Source: Nocardioides perillae
GTDB taxonomy: Bacteria > Actinomycetota > Actinomycetes > Propionibacteriales > Nocardioidaceae
Length of the DNA: 64,000 bases
Assembly: GCF_013409425.1 (NCBI RefSeq)
Contig: NZ_JACCAC010000001.1
Location: 2,170,001 to 2,234,000 of the forward strand
Direction of reading: 5' to 3'
A model generated the notes under the pieces. The model saw nothing but the letters and a program-made list of their open reading frames with translations. It was not told the origin of the DNA and made no database searches. This document shows positions 17,938-29,277 of this stretch, in pieces. The first letter of the stretch is position 1. Each line of letters begins with the position of its first letter. The translations under genes and the position numbers were made by a program.

Positions 17938-19214
17938 CGCGGCGGGTGCGGCCGCGCCGCGAGCGCGGCCGCTCGCGGGTGGGGGAGCGCTTCACCGCCG
18001 ACGTCGGCCCCGTCGCGCACGGGGGCCACTGCGTCGCGCGGGTGCCGGTCGACCCCACCGACCCCGCCGACCCCGCCGACCCCGCCGACCCCGCCGACCC
18101 CGCGGCGACGCGCGTCGTCTTCGTGCGCCACGCGCTGCCGGGCGAGCGGGTCGTGCTGCAGGTGACCGAGGGGGGCGAGCGCGACCGCTTCTGGCGCGCC
18201 GACGCCGTCGAGGTGCTGGAGGCCTCGCCCGACCGGGTCGTGCCGCCGTGCCCCGTGGCGGGGCCCGGGCTGTGCGGTGGCTGCGACTTCCAGCACGTGC
18301 GCCTCGCGCGGCAGCGCGCGCTCAAGGCGGAGGTCGTCACCGAGCAGCTGCGGCGCCTGGCGGGGCTCGACGAAGCGGCGCTCGCGGAGGTCGTGGGCCC
18401 GGGGGGCCTGGTCGTCGAGCCGGTGCCGGGTGACGACGACGGCCTGCGCTGGCGCACCCGCGCCCGTTTCGCGGCCGCGCCCGGCGGCGGCCGGGGGATG
18501 CGCGCCCACCGCTCGCGCCGCGTCGTCCCGGTCGACGACTGCCTCATCGCCGCCCCCGGGGCCCGGGTCGAGGTCGTCGACGGCTCGACCGACTCCGACA
18601 CCGTCGTGGCGGGGCAGGGTCCGGCTCGCGCGGGGGAGCCGCCCGTCGTCGAGGTGGTCGAGGCGGGCGGGGTGCGCCACGAGCTCGCCGTCGCCGCCGA
18701 CGGCTTCTGGCAGGTCCACCCCGGCGCGCCTGCGGTCCTCGTCGAGACCGTGCTCGGGCTGCTCGACCCGCAGCCGGGGGAGCGGGCCCTCGACCTCTAC
18801 TCCGGCGTCGGGCTCTTCGCCCGCTTCCTCGCCGACCGCGTCGGCGAGCGCGGCCGCGTCGTCGCCGTCGAGGGCGACCGCACGGCCGTGGGCCACGCCG
18901 TGCGCAACCTCGCCGACGCCGCGTGGGCCCGCCCGCTCGCCGGCCGCGTGGACGAGGTGCTCGCCACCTCGCTCGACGAGCCCTTCGACGTCGTCGTGCT
19001 GGACCCGCCGCGCGAGGGTGTCCGCCGCGCCGTGGTCGAGCAGGTCGTCGACCGCGCGCCGCGCGCCGCGGCGTACGTCGCCTGCGACCCCGCCGCGCTC
19101 GCCCGCGACGTCGCGACCTTCGCCGAGCACGGCTACCGCCTCACCGCCCTGCGCGCCTTCGACGCCTTCCCCATGACGCACCACGTGGAGTGCGTCGCGC
19201 TCCTCGAGCGCTGA
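17934..19214 (+). CDS. TRAM-domain class I SAM-dependent RNA methyltransferase (TrmA/RlmCD type)
   Basis: A 426-residue RNA m5U methyltransferase. The N-terminal TRAM domain (RFTADVGPVAHGGHCVAR onward) is followed by an iron-sulfur Cys set (CPVAGPGLCGGCDFQH, about 103-118). The SAM site is ALDLYSGVGLFARF near 285; the catalytic parts are VVLDPPREG and YVACDPAALARD with the nucleophilic Cys. It methylates a uridine in tRNA or 23S rRNA; which one cannot be told. An odd Asp-Pro-Ala repeat is inserted inside the TRAM domain. Overlaps the APC stop by 4 bp. Confidence 0.9.
   Translation: MTRRVRPRRERGRSRVGERFTADVGPVAHGGHCVARVPVDPTDPADPADPADPADPAATRVVFVRHALPGERVVLQVTEGGERDRFWRADAVEVLEASPDRVVPPCPVAGPGLCGGCDFQHVRLARQRALKAEVVTEQLRRLAGLDEAALAEVVGPGGLVVEPVPGDDDGLRWRTRARFAAAPGGGRGMRAHRSRRVVPVDDCLIAAPGARVEVVDGSTDSDTVVAGQGPARAGEPPVVEVVEAGGVRHELAVAADGFWQVHPGAPAVLVETVLGLLDPQPGERALDLYSGVGLFARFLADRVGERGRVVAVEGDRTAVGHAVRNLADAAWARPLAGRVDEVLATSLDEPFDVVVLDPPREGVRRAVVEQVVDRAPRAAAYVACDPAALARDVATFAEHGYRLTALRAFDAFPMTHHVECVALLER
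18049..18103 (+). repeat. In-frame 9-bp tandem repeat in the TRAM domain
   Basis: GACCCCGCC is repeated about five times and encodes Asp-Pro-(Thr/Ala) units. Being a multiple of three, copy-number change would keep the frame. Confidence 0.85.
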
Positions 19215-19261
19215 CCCGGGCCGCCCCCGCGGAGAGGTGCGATCCGCCTCGACGTCATGTA

Positions 19262-19275
19262 TCTTGATGTCAAGA
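19262..19275. promoter_or_regulatory. Dyad operator upstream of aconitase
   Basis: TCTTGA-TG-TCAAGA is a perfect 6+2+6 inverted repeat 101-114 bp before the acn ATG. A related half (CGACGTCA) lies just upstream at 19250-19257. It looks like a binding site for a dimeric repressor; the protein is unknown and no candidate gene is adjacent. Confidence 0.55.
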
Positions 19276-19375
19276 CAACTGCTGCCGCCGACTTAGGCGA
19301 GCCTGTCTTCCGCGGGGCTTCCCTGCGAGGGCAGGATGGCGGGGCCCGACTGCGACGACGAGGAGACGCGAGACG

Positions 19376-22213
<2,838 letters not shown>

Positions 22214-22246
22214 GCCCCACGGCGCGACCCGCGCCACGCGTCGTAC

Positions 22247-22285
22247 GCCGACCCGTCACCCGCTCCTCGCGGGTGGCGGGTCGGC
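22247..22285 (+). terminator. Hairpin terminator of acnA
   Basis: A 17-position stem (9 bp, one mismatch, 7 bp) with a TCCTC loop starts 34 bp after the acn stop. Confidence 0.8.
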
Positions 22286-22305
22286 TGCGTGGAGGGGGTG
22301 CTGGC

Positions 22306-22311
22306 TACGGT
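22306..22311 (+). promoter_or_regulatory. -10 box of MTH1187-family gene (leaderless)
   Basis: TACGGT ends 6 nt before the GTG at 22318. Confidence 0.6.
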
Positions 22312-22317
22312 GGGCGC

Positions 22318-22635
22318 GTGCTCGTCGCCTTCAGCATCAGCCCCACCACCAGCGACCCCACCGGCTCGGTCACCGCCGCGGTCGCCGAGGCCGTGCGGGT
22401 GGTCCGCGAGTCGGGCCTGCCGTGCGAGACCAACGCGATGTTCACCAACGTCGAGGGAGAGTGGGACGAGGTGATGGCCGTCGTGAAGCGGGCGGTCGAC
22501 GTCGTCGCCGCCGCCTCGCCGCGGGTCGGGCTCGTGCTCAAGGCCGACATCCGGCCCGGGCACACCGGCCAGCTCACCGCGAAGGTGGAGCGCATCGAGG
22601 AGGCCCTCGCCCGGGGCGCCGAGGGCGAGGCGTGA
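22318..22635 (+). CDS. MTH1187 family thiamine-binding protein
   Basis: A 105-residue ferredoxin-like fold protein (UPF0045/MTH1187, also called YkoF-like single domain). The family pattern is clear: MLVAFSISPT at the start, SGLPCETNAMFTNVEGEWDE in the middle, and RVGLVLKADIRPG near the end. Relatives bind thiamine or hydroxymethylpyrimidine in the cytosol. It is followed by a DUF3105 gene with a 4-bp overlap and then by a YjbQ-family gene, another thiamine-linked family. Confidence 0.85.
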   Translation: MLVAFSISPTTSDPTGSVTAAVAEAVRVVRESGLPCETNAMFTNVEGEWDEVMAVVKRAVDVVAAASPRVGLVLKADIRPGHTGQLTAKVERIEEALARGAEGEA

Positions 22636-23237
22636 GGCGCCGGCCGCGTCTGCGGCCCGGCTCGCTGCGGCCCGGCTTCCTGCGGCTGGTCCTCGTCGTC
22701 GCGCTCGCCGCGATGGTCGTCGTGGTCGCGGTGAGCGCGCCGGTCGCGCTGCGCGTGGCCGAGGACGTGCGGCGCGGGCCGGTCGACCTGTCGGCCGTCG
22801 TGGTCTACGACGACCTGCCCACCACCCACGTGCCCGACGACGTGCGCTACTCCGTCACCCCGCCGCCCGGCGGCCCGCACGCCGACCGCTGGCTGCAGTG
22901 CGGCGTCTACGACCGCCCGGTGCGCGACGCCAACGTCGTGCACGCCCTGGAGCACGGCACGGTGTGGCTCACCCACGCACCCGACCTCGACGAGCAGGAG
23001 GTCGCCGAGCTCGCGGCGTTCCTGCCCGACGAGGGGATCCTCTCGCCCTACCCCGGCCTCGACGCGCCCGTCGTCGTCACCGTGTGGGGTCGGCAGCTCG
23101 CTCTCACCGGCGCCGACGACCCGCGGCTGCCGCTCTTCCTCGAGGCGTTCGGCGACGGCGGCACCGCACCCGAGCCCATGGCCTCCTGCGAGGGCGGCGT
23201 CGTCGAGTACGCCGTGGGTGCGGGCACGCCCGTCTGA
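22632..23237 (+). CDS. DUF3105 membrane-anchored protein
   Basis: A 201-residue protein with a basic N-terminus, one transmembrane helix (about 16-36: LRLVLVVALAAMVVVVAVSA), and an extracytoplasmic DUF3105 domain. The family signature is CGVYDRPVRDANVVHALEHG with conserved Cys and His, then VWLTHAPDLD and LSPYPGLDAPVVVTVWG. Conserved Cys/His suggest metal or redox chemistry, but the function is unknown. The GTG start overlaps the previous stop (GTGA). Confidence 0.86.
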   Translation: MRRRPRLRPGSLRPGFLRLVLVVALAAMVVVVAVSAPVALRVAEDVRRGPVDLSAVVVYDDLPTTHVPDDVRYSVTPPPGGPHADRWLQCGVYDRPVRDANVVHALEHGTVWLTHAPDLDEQEVAELAAFLPDEGILSPYPGLDAPVVVTVWGRQLALTGADDPRLPLFLEAFGDGGTAPEPMASCEGGVVEYAVGAGTPV

Positions 23238-23289
23238 CCCGCTCGCCCCCGCGGCAGGCCCGTTGCCCGGCTCTGGCGCGACCGGATCG

Positions 23290-23301
23290 GCACAATTGTG
23301 C
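23290..23301. promoter_or_regulatory. Palindromic operator 1 upstream of YjbQ-family gene
   Basis: GCACAATTGTGC is a perfect 12-bp palindrome 88 bp before the GTG at 23389. A second near-copy lies 52 bp further on. Confidence 0.5.
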
Positions 23302-23341
23302 GGATCAGCACTGTGCAACCGGCGGGTAACCGTCGTGGCCA

Positions 23342-23353
23342 GCACAATTGCGC
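23342..23353. promoter_or_regulatory. Operator 2 upstream of YjbQ-family gene
   Basis: GCACAATTGCGC differs from operator 1 at one base. The 52-bp distance is close to five helical turns, so both face the same side of the DNA, just upstream of a -10-like CACGAT at 23376-23381. Confidence 0.5.
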
Positions 23354-23388
23354 CGAACTCGCCCCCACCGCCTGGCACGATCGACCCC

Positions 23389-23793
23389 GTGGACTCCGAG
23401 ACCCGCACCTACCGCACCGGCGACCGCGAGGTCGTGCTCGACCTGACCCGCGACGCTGCCGACTTCGTGCGCGGCCGCGGCGACGGTCTGCTGCACGTCT
23501 TCGTGCCGCACGCCACCGCCGGGCTGGCGGTCATCGAGACCGGCGCGGGCAGCGACGACGACCTGCTCGCCGCGCTCGGCGACCTGCTGCCGGCCGACGA
23601 TCGGTGGCGTCACCGCCACGGCAGCCGCGGGCACGGTCGCTCCCACGTGATGCCGGGGCTCGTCCCGCCGTACGCCACCCTGCCGGTCCTCGACGGGGAG
23701 CTCGCCCTCGGCACCTGGCAGAGCCTGTGCCTGGTCGACCTCAACGTCGACAACGACGAGCGGACGGTGCGCTTCAGCTTCCTCGCCGGCTGA
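23389..23793 (+). CDS. YjbQ/UPF0047 family protein (secondary thiamine-phosphate synthase-like)
   Basis: A 134-residue trimeric beta-sandwich protein. The family residues are seen: HVFVPHATAGLAVIETG (about 37-53), WRHRHGSRGHGRSHVMPGL with conserved His, and WQSLCLVDLNVDN near the C-terminus. E. coli YjbQ can weakly replace thiamine-phosphate synthase, and the real role may differ. The GTG at 23389 is chosen because the CACGAT box lies 7 nt before it; the frame is open upstream through the operators. It has its own promoter with paired palindromes. Confidence 0.85.
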   Translation: MDSETRTYRTGDREVVLDLTRDAADFVRGRGDGLLHVFVPHATAGLAVIETGAGSDDDLLAALGDLLPADDRWRHRHGSRGHGRSHVMPGLVPPYATLPVLDGELALGTWQSLCLVDLNVDNDERTVRFSFLAG

Positions 23794-23804
23794 GCACGGG
23801 GCGG

Positions 23805-23820
23805 TCGAACACGCGTTCGA
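23805..23820. promoter_or_regulatory. LexA SOS box
   Basis: TCGAACACGCGTTCGA matches the actinobacterial LexA consensus TCGAAC-N4-GTTCGA at every fixed position (the dyad extends one base further each side). It sits directly in front of the -10 box TACACT of the next gene, so LexA would block that promoter. Confidence 0.9.
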
Positions 23821-23821
23821 C

Positions 23822-23827
23822 TACACT
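23822..23827 (+). promoter_or_regulatory. -10 box of the SOS-controlled gene (leaderless)
   Basis: TACACT ends 7 nt before the GTG at 23835 and is adjacent to the LexA box. Confidence 0.65.
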
Positions 23828-23834
23828 CGCCGGG

Positions 23835-24206
23835 GTGTCCACCCCCACCGCCCCGCCCGGCTGGCCGGCCGAGGTGCGCCCGCCCCACGCGCCCGACTGG
23901 GAGCGCACCGCGGTGGCGTGGCTGCGCGACGTGACGCCGCCGGAGTGGCGGGGGATCGCCCCGCTGCGCCGCCACCCGCTGCTGCTGGCGCGCGGCGCGG
24001 TGCTGCACGTCGAGGGCCAGCAGGGTGCCGTGCGCCGCGGCCTGGCCGAGGCGCGGAGCGAGCTGGCGGCGGTCGGCGGACAGGAGCTGGTCGCCGCCGC
24101 CCTGGAGGCGTGGTCGCTGGAGGAGGCGCGGCTGCAGGGCCTGCGCCGGGCCGTCGGCCTGGTCGAGGAGGCGCTGCGCGGCCGTCGGTGGGTCGCCCGG
24201 CTCTGA
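23835..24206 (+). CDS. Predicted SOS-induced hypothetical protein
   Basis: A 123-residue protein I do not recognise. It begins with a Pro-rich tail (MSTPTAPPGWPAEVRPPH), then WERTAVAWLRDVTPPEWRG, and ends in long Ala/Leu/Arg-rich amphipathic helices. No transmembrane segment, Cys or enzyme motif is visible; the C-terminal half could be a helical bundle or coiled coil. Expression should be DNA-damage dependent, since a perfect LexA box overlaps its promoter. The start is fixed by that promoter; an open frame continues upstream only as noncoding antisense or shifted sequence. Possibilities include a cell-division or DNA-repair accessory factor; there is no direct evidence. Confidence 0.8.
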   Translation: MSTPTAPPGWPAEVRPPHAPDWERTAVAWLRDVTPPEWRGIAPLRRHPLLLARGAVLHVEGQQGAVRRGLAEARSELAAVGGQELVAAALEAWSLEEARLQGLRRAVGLVEEALRGRRWVARL

Positions 24207-24231
24207 GCGCTGCCGAGGGATGCTCAGCGCG

Positions 24232-24378
24232 TCAGGAGAACCAGGTGGTCCCGCAGGTCGTGCAGACGAACTCGTTGGTCGCGAGCCCGTCGTCGTAGGA
24301 CACGGCGACGAGCCGCATCTCGTGCTCGTGGGGGGCGCGCTGGGGCGGGACGGCGACGTCCAGGTCCGCTGTGCTCAC
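24232..24378 (-). CDS. Small protein with a CxxC knuckle, 48 aa
   Basis: A 48-residue protein ending in FVCTTCGTTWFS. The single CTTC pair could bind zinc as half of a ribbon in a dimer. The GTG start is preceded by GAGGAGA at a good distance, which supports translation. It lies convergent to the SOS gene (25 bp between stops) and divergent from the NUDIX gene. No known function. Confidence 0.68.
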   Translation of the reverse strand: MSTADLDVAVPPQRAPHEHEMRLVAVSYDDGLATNEFVCTTCGTTWFS

Positions 24379-24485
24379 GTGGTTCTCCTCGACACCGGCG
24401 CGGCCCGGTGGGACCGCGGTGCTCCGGTGGTCAGTGTGTGCCGCGCCCGGGTCGCGAGGGCGGCGCCGCGCCGCCCGGCCACCAG

Positions 24486-24491
24486 TACCCT
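24486..24491 (+). promoter_or_regulatory. -10 box of NUDIX gene (leaderless)
   Basis: TACCCT ends 7 nt before the ATG at 24499. Confidence 0.6.
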
Positions 24492-24498
24492 CCGAGGC

Positions 24499-24945
24499 AT
24501 GCGTCGATTCGCCTCGGTCGTGATCGTCGACGCGCGAGGGTGGGTGCTGCTGCAGGAGCGCGACGAGCACGCCCCCATCGACCCGGAGCGCTGGGGCTTC
24601 GCCGGCGGCCACGTCGAGCCCGGGGAGGACCCCGACGACGCGGCGTACCGCGAGCTCGCCGAGGAGACCGGGCTCCGCCTCGACCCCGCCGGGCCCCACG
24701 CGCTGGCGCACGTCGCGACGCTCGCCGTGCGGCACGACGACGCCGACAGCGGTGCGGAGCCCGACCAGGTCAGGCTGTACGCCGCGCGCGTCGACGTCGG
24801 CGACGACGACCTGGTGTGCGGCGAGGGCCGGCAGGTGGTCTTCGTGGCCCCCGACCGGGCGCGCACCCTCCCGCTCACCGCCTCGGCGCGTCTCGGCCTG
24901 CCGGCGTTCCTCGACTCGGAGGTCTACGGCAGGCTGTGCGGGTGA
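24499..24945 (+). CDS. NUDIX hydrolase
   Basis: A 148-residue pyrophosphohydrolase. The Nudix box is complete: GGHVEPGEDPDDAAY followed by RELAEETGL (about 35-57), with the metal-binding REXXEE core. MRRFASVVIVDARGWVLLQ starts the domain as usual. The substrate (oxidised nucleotide, NDP-sugar or other) is not known. The stop overlaps the SMP-30-like start by 4 bp, so they are one operon. Confidence 0.88.
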   Translation: MRRFASVVIVDARGWVLLQERDEHAPIDPERWGFAGGHVEPGEDPDDAAYRELAEETGLRLDPAGPHALAHVATLAVRHDDADSGAEPDQVRLYAARVDVGDDDLVCGEGRQVVFVAPDRARTLPLTASARLGLPAFLDSEVYGRLCG

Positions 24946-25904
24946 CCTCCACCACTCCGCACCCCGCCGCGCCGCGCACCGTCCCGATCACCGTCCACCC
25001 CGTCGCCGGCCCCGGCGCCGAGGACGTCCTCGTCGCCACCTCCGGGCCGCACGAGGGCAGCGTGTGGACGGGCACCGAGGACGGTGCCGTCGTGCGCATG
25101 TCCCCCGACGGCCGCACCAGCACCCGCGTCGCCGAGACGGGCGGCCGACCCCTCGGCATCGAGGAGCTGCCCGACGGCCGGCTACTCGTCTGCGACGCCC
25201 ACCGCGGGCTGCTCGCGGTGGACCCCGACGGCGGTGCGGTCGAGGTGCTCGTGGCCGAGGTCGACGGGCGCGCGATGCGCTTCTGCAACAACGCCGCGGT
25301 CGCCTCGGACGGCGGGGTGTGGTTCAGCGACTCCTCCCGGGAGCACAGCATCGAGGACTGGAAGGCCGACCTGGTGCAGCTCGGCCGCACCGGCCGGCTG
25401 CTCCACCGCGCCGCCGACGGCACCGTCACCACCCACCTCGACGGCCTGGCCTTCGCCAACGGCGTCGCGCTCGCGGCCGACGAGTCGTGGGTCGTCGTCG
25501 CGGAGACCTCGGCGCGCACGCTGGTGCGGCTGTGGCTGACCGGGGAGCGCGCCGGCAGCCGCGAGCTGATGTCCGACGACCTGCCGGGCTACCCCGACAA
25601 CATCGCGCGCGGCAGCGACGGCCTCGTCTGGGTCAGCATCGCCAGCCCGCGCGACCCCCTCGTCGAGCGGCTGCAGCGCGGCCCCCGGGTGCTGCAGCGC
25701 GCCGCGCTCGGGCTGCCCGAGGCGCTGCAGCCCGCGCCGAAGCGCACCGTGCGCGTGCAGGCCTACGACGACGCGGGCCGCGTCGTGCACGACCTCAGCG
25801 CCGACGGCACCCGCTTCCACATGGTGACCGGGGTCCGCGAGCACGAGGGCAAGGTGTGGCTGGGCAGCCTGCACGAGGCCGCCGTCGCCGTGCTGGAGCC
25901 GTGA
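24942..25904 (+). CDS. SMP-30/strictosidine synthase-like beta-propeller protein
   Basis: A 320-residue six-bladed beta-propeller, closest in pattern to strictosidine-synthase-like and gluconolactonase proteins: [40 protein letters not shown] and [20 protein letters not shown]. Relatives hydrolyse lactones or other esters with a Ca2+ ion in the central tunnel. The specific reaction is unknown. No signal peptide. GTG start overlaps the NUDIX stop. Confidence 0.8.
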   Translation: MTSTTPHPAAPRTVPITVHPVAGPGAEDVLVATSGPHEGSVWTGTEDGAVVRMSPDGRTSTRVAETGGRPLGIEELPDGRLLVCDAHRGLLAVDPDGGAVEVLVAEVDGRAMRFCNNAAVASDGGVWFSDSSREHSIEDWKADLVQLGRTGRLLHRAADGTVTTHLDGLAFANGVALAADESWVVVAETSARTLVRLWLTGERAGSRELMSDDLPGYPDNIARGSDGLVWVSIASPRDPLVERLQRGPRVLQRAALGLPEALQPAPKRTVRVQAYDDAGRVVHDLSADGTRFHMVTGVREHEGKVWLGSLHEAAVAVLEP

Positions 25905-25915
25905 GGCGCCGCGTC

Positions 25916-25921
25916 TAGACT
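25916..25921 (+). promoter_or_regulatory. -10 box of dxs (leaderless)
   Basis: TAGACT ends 8 nt before the ATG at 25930. Confidence 0.55.
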
Positions 25922-25929
25922 CGGTCGGC

Positions 25930-27867
25930 ATGGGACACCTCGAGGCGGTCACGGGGCCGCGCGACCTGCGCGACCTCTCCGATGAGCAGCTCGACCTGCT
26001 CGCCGCGGAGATCCGCGACCTCCTGATCCGCACGGTCGCGACCAACACCGGGCACCTCGGGCCCAACCTCGGGGTGGTCGAGCTGACCCTGGCGATCCAC
26101 CGGGTCTTCGACAGCCCCCGCGACCGCGTCGTCTTCGACACCGGCCACCAGGCCTACGTGCACAAGCTGGTCACGGGGCGTCGTGAGCAGTTCGGCACCC
26201 TGCGCCGCGAGGGCGGTCTCAGCGGCTACCCCAGCCAGGCGGAGTCCGACCACGACATCGTCGAGAACTCCCACGCCTCCACCGCGCTGTCCTACGCCGA
26301 CGGCCTCGCCAAGGCCTACGCCATCCGCGGCGAGGACCGCCACGTCGTCGCCGTCATCGGCGACGGCGCCCTGACCGGCGGCATGGCGTGGGAGGCGCTC
26401 AACAACATCGCGATCAACCCGCAGAGCCGCCTGGTCATCGTGGTCAACGACAACGGCCGGTCCTACACCCCCACCATCGGCGGTCTCGCGACCGCGCTCG
26501 CGACGCTGCGCACCGACCCGTCGTACGAACGGGTGCTGGAGGTCGTCAAGCGCCGGCTCAACGCCGTCCCCGGCGTCGGCTCGGCCGCCTACGACGCGCT
26601 GCACGCGGTCAAGAAGGGCCTCAAGGACGCCCTCGCCCCGCAGGGCCTCTTCGAGGACCTCGGCCTGAAGTACGTCGGCCCGGTCGACGGCCACGACCGC
26701 GTGGCGACGGAGAAGGCGCTGGCGCAGGCCAAGCGCTTCGGCGGCCCGGTCATCGTCCACGCGATCACGCGCAAGGGCTACGGCTACGACCCGGCCGAGC
26801 GCCACGAGGCCGACCAGTTCCACGCCCCCGGCCCGTTCGACGTGCAGACCGGCGCCGAGAAGCCCAAGGGCCGCATCTGGACCGACCACTTCGCGGAGGC
26901 GATCGTGGAGGTCGGCGAGCGCCGCCCCGACGTGGTCGCGATCACCGCGGCGATGATGCACCCGGTCGGCCTCGACACCTTCGCCGCCCGCTTCCCCGAG
27001 CGCACCTTCGACGTCGGCATCGCCGAGCAGCACGCCGCCACGTCGGCCGCCGGGCTGGCGATGGGCGGGATGCACCCCGTCGTGGCCGTCTACGCCACCT
27101 TCCTCAACCGTGCCTTCGACCAGGTGCTGATGGACTGCGCGCTGCACCGCTGCGGCGTCACCTTCGTGCTCGACCGCTCCGGCGTGACGGGCGACGACGG
27201 CGCGAGCCACAACGGCATGTGGGACATGTCGGTGCTGCAGGTCGTGCCCGGGCTGCGCATCGCCGCCCCGCGCGACGCGACCCGGTTGCGCGAGCTGCTC
27301 GACGAGGCCGTCGACGTGGCCGACGCCCCGACCGTCGTGCGCTTCCCGAAGGGCCCGCCGCCCGAGGACGTCCCGGCGGTCGACCGGGTCGGCGGCTGCG
27401 ACGTGCTGGTGCGCTCCGGCACCCGCGACGTGCTGGTGGTCGCCCACGGCGCCATGGGCACCACCGGCGTCGAGGTCGCGGAGCGGCTCACCGCCCAGGG
27501 CATCGGGGTCACCGTGGTCGACCCGCGCTGGGTCAAGCCGGTCGACGAGGCGCTGGTCGGGCTGGCGCGCGAGCACCGCCTCGTCGTGAGCATCGAGGAC
27601 AACGGCGTGGTCGGCGGCTGCGGGGCGACGCTGCTGCAGACGCTGGTCGCCGCGGGGGTGGAGACGCCGGTGCGCATCCACGGCATCCCGCAGGAGTTCC
27701 TCGACCACGCCAAGCGCGCCGCGATCCTCGAGCGCATCGGCCTCACCGCGCAGTCCATCGCCCGCGAGGTGGTCGAGCACGTCTCGACCCGCGGGACCGA
27801 CCAGGTCGACGACGTGACGGGGGAGGGCCCCGGTCGTTCACTGGTCGATGCCGATCGACAGCGCTGA
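25930..27867 (+). CDS. dxs: 1-deoxy-D-xylulose-5-phosphate synthase
   Basis: A 645-residue TPP-dependent enzyme that joins pyruvate and glyceraldehyde 3-phosphate, the first step of the MEP isoprenoid pathway. TPP/Mg2+ motif [18 protein letters not shown] lies near 143; the first domain has [16 protein letters not shown] and [10 protein letters not shown]. The second domain carries [18 protein letters not shown] with the catalytic Glu near 366. Full length, with no defects. The next gene starts inside the last 20 bp of dxs. Confidence 0.96.
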   Translation: MGHLEAVTGPRDLRDLSDEQLDLLAAEIRDLLIRTVATNTGHLGPNLGVVELTLAIHRVFDSPRDRVVFDTGHQAYVHKLVTGRREQFGTLRREGGLSGYPSQAESDHDIVENSHASTALSYADGLAKAYAIRGEDRHVVAVIGDGALTGGMAWEALNNIAINPQSRLVIVVNDNGRSYTPTIGGLATALATLRTDPSYERVLEVVKRRLNAVPGVGSAAYDALHAVKKGLKDALAPQGLFEDLGLKYVGPVDGHDRVATEKALAQAKRFGGPVIVHAITRKGYGYDPAERHEADQFHAPGPFDVQTGAEKPKGRIWTDHFAEAIVEVGERRPDVVAITAAMMHPVGLDTFAARFPERTFDVGIAEQHAATSAAGLAMGGMHPVVAVYATFLNRAFDQVLMDCALHRCGVTFVLDRSGVTGDDGASHNGMWDMSVLQVVPGLRIAAPRDATRLRELLDEAVDVADAPTVVRFPKGPPPEDVPAVDRVGGCDVLVRSGTRDVLVVAHGAMGTTGVEVAERLTAQGIGVTVVDPRWVKPVDEALVGLAREHRLVVSIEDNGVVGGCGATLLQTLVAAGVETPVRIHGIPQEFLDHAKRAAILERIGLTAQSIAREVVEHVSTRGTDQVDDVTGEGPGRSLVDADRQR

Positions 27868-29137
27868 CGCACCCCGCAGCCGGGGCCGGGCGGCCCTGCG
27901 CCCCGAGCGCCCGCGCCACGGCGCGCTGCTGCTCGCGCTCCTGCTGCTGCTCGCCGTCCCCGGCTGCGGCTTCCTCGACGGCGGCCCCGAGCCGCGCGAG
28001 CCGGCCACCCGCAGCTCGTCGGCGGCCTCGGCGGTCCAGGAGCTGCTCGACCGGCAGGCGCGAGCGGTCCGCCGCGGCGACCGGGCGGCGTACGCCGCGA
28101 CGCTGGTGTCCCGGGGCGCTGAGCGCAGGCGGGCCCTGCGGCTCTTCGCCAACCTGCAGGCGCTGCCGGTGGCGCGCTACCGGCTGGTCGTCGACCCCGC
28201 CACCGTCGTGCGCACCTCGCGCGGCGCCACGGCCGTCGTGACCACCGTGCTCCGGCTCGACGGCTTCGACGCCGCGCCGGTGCGCACCCCGGCACTGGTG
28301 CGCTTCGCCGAGTCCAGCGGCGGCGACCTGGTCGTCGCCGACCACCGCGACCCGGCGTGGGCCGCCGAGCGCGCGGTGGCACCGCAGCCGTGGGAGGTCT
28401 CACGGATCGCGGTGGGACGCGGCGACGGCGTGCTCGTGGTCGCCGACCGGCCCTCCGCCCCGGCGGTCGACGCCCTGGTCGACGCGACCGAGGACGCGGT
28501 CGCCGCCGTCGCGCCACGGCTGCCCTACGACTGGGACCGCACGGTCGTCGTCTACGCGCTGTCCGACACCCGGGTGCTCGGTGGGCTCGCCCAGGTGCCG
28601 GGCGGTGACCCCGAGCGCCTCGACGCGGTGTCGGTGCCGGTGCGTGCCGCGCCCGACGGTCCGCTGGCCGCGACCCGGGTGGTGCTGCACCCGCGCTCGG
28701 TCGACGACGACGGGCCGGTGCGCGACCGGCTGCTGCGCCACGAGGTCACCCACGTCGCGCTGGCCGCCCGCGACGACGAGGTGCCGACCTGGTTGGCCGA
28801 GGGCATCGCGGAGTGGGTGTCGGTGCAGCCGCTCGCGCCCGCCGAGCGCACCATCGCCCGCTCGGCCGTGGAGGCGGCCCGCGACGGCGTCGACGCGCTG
28901 CCGAGCGACGAGGACTTCAACGGCGCGCGCTCGGCGGCCAACTACGGCATCGCGTGGTTCGCCGTCGAGCACCTCGCCACGACCTACGGCGAGCAGGTGC
29001 TCTGGCAGCTCGTCGAGGAGCTCCGCGGGCGCGACGACGCCGCCGAGGTCGACGCGGTCCTGCGCGACGTCACCGGTCTCACCACCGCCGACCTCGCCTC
29101 CGCTGCCGGCACCCGGATCGTCACGACCTTCGGGTGA
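27848..29137 (+). CDS. Lipoprotein with a zinc metalloprotease (peptidase MA-like) domain
   Basis: A 429-residue exported lipoprotein. After a 24-residue basic N-terminus comes a hydrophobic helix and the lipobox LAVPGC (Cys at 39). The C-terminal domain holds HEVTH (about 298) followed by [11 protein letters not shown], giving an HExxH...E gluzincin-like zinc site. The central region (55-230) is unassigned. It is probably a cell-surface peptidase; substrate unknown. ATG at 27848 overlaps dxs by 20 bp; a shorter start is possible. The 140 bp after it contain a -10-like TACTGA and then the SD for the PAC2 gene. Confidence 0.78.
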   Translation: MPIDSADAPRSRGRAALRPERPRHGALLLALLLLLAVPGCGFLDGGPEPREPATRSSSAASAVQELLDRQARAVRRGDRAAYAATLVSRGAERRRALRLFANLQALPVARYRLVVDPATVVRTSRGATAVVTTVLRLDGFDAAPVRTPALVRFAESSGGDLVVADHRDPAWAAERAVAPQPWEVSRIAVGRGDGVLVVADRPSAPAVDALVDATEDAVAAVAPRLPYDWDRTVVVYALSDTRVLGGLAQVPGGDPERLDAVSVPVRAAPDGPLAATRVVLHPRSVDDDGPVRDRLLRHEVTHVALAARDDEVPTWLAEGIAEWVSVQPLAPAERTIARSAVEAARDGVDALPSDEDFNGARSAANYGIAWFAVEHLATTYGEQVLWQLVEELRGRDDAAEVDAVLRDVTGLTTADLASAAGTRIVTTFG

Positions 29138-29277
29138 CCTCGGTCGCACGGCGCGCGCGGCGCGGGCACCGGCCGACCGTGCGCCGCCGCCAGCAGGAAT
29201 ACTGAGGGGTCGGGCGGCGCTGGGCCGCTGGAGCGCCGGCGACCGCCGGACGTGCGAGGACCGAGGAGGACGACCGG

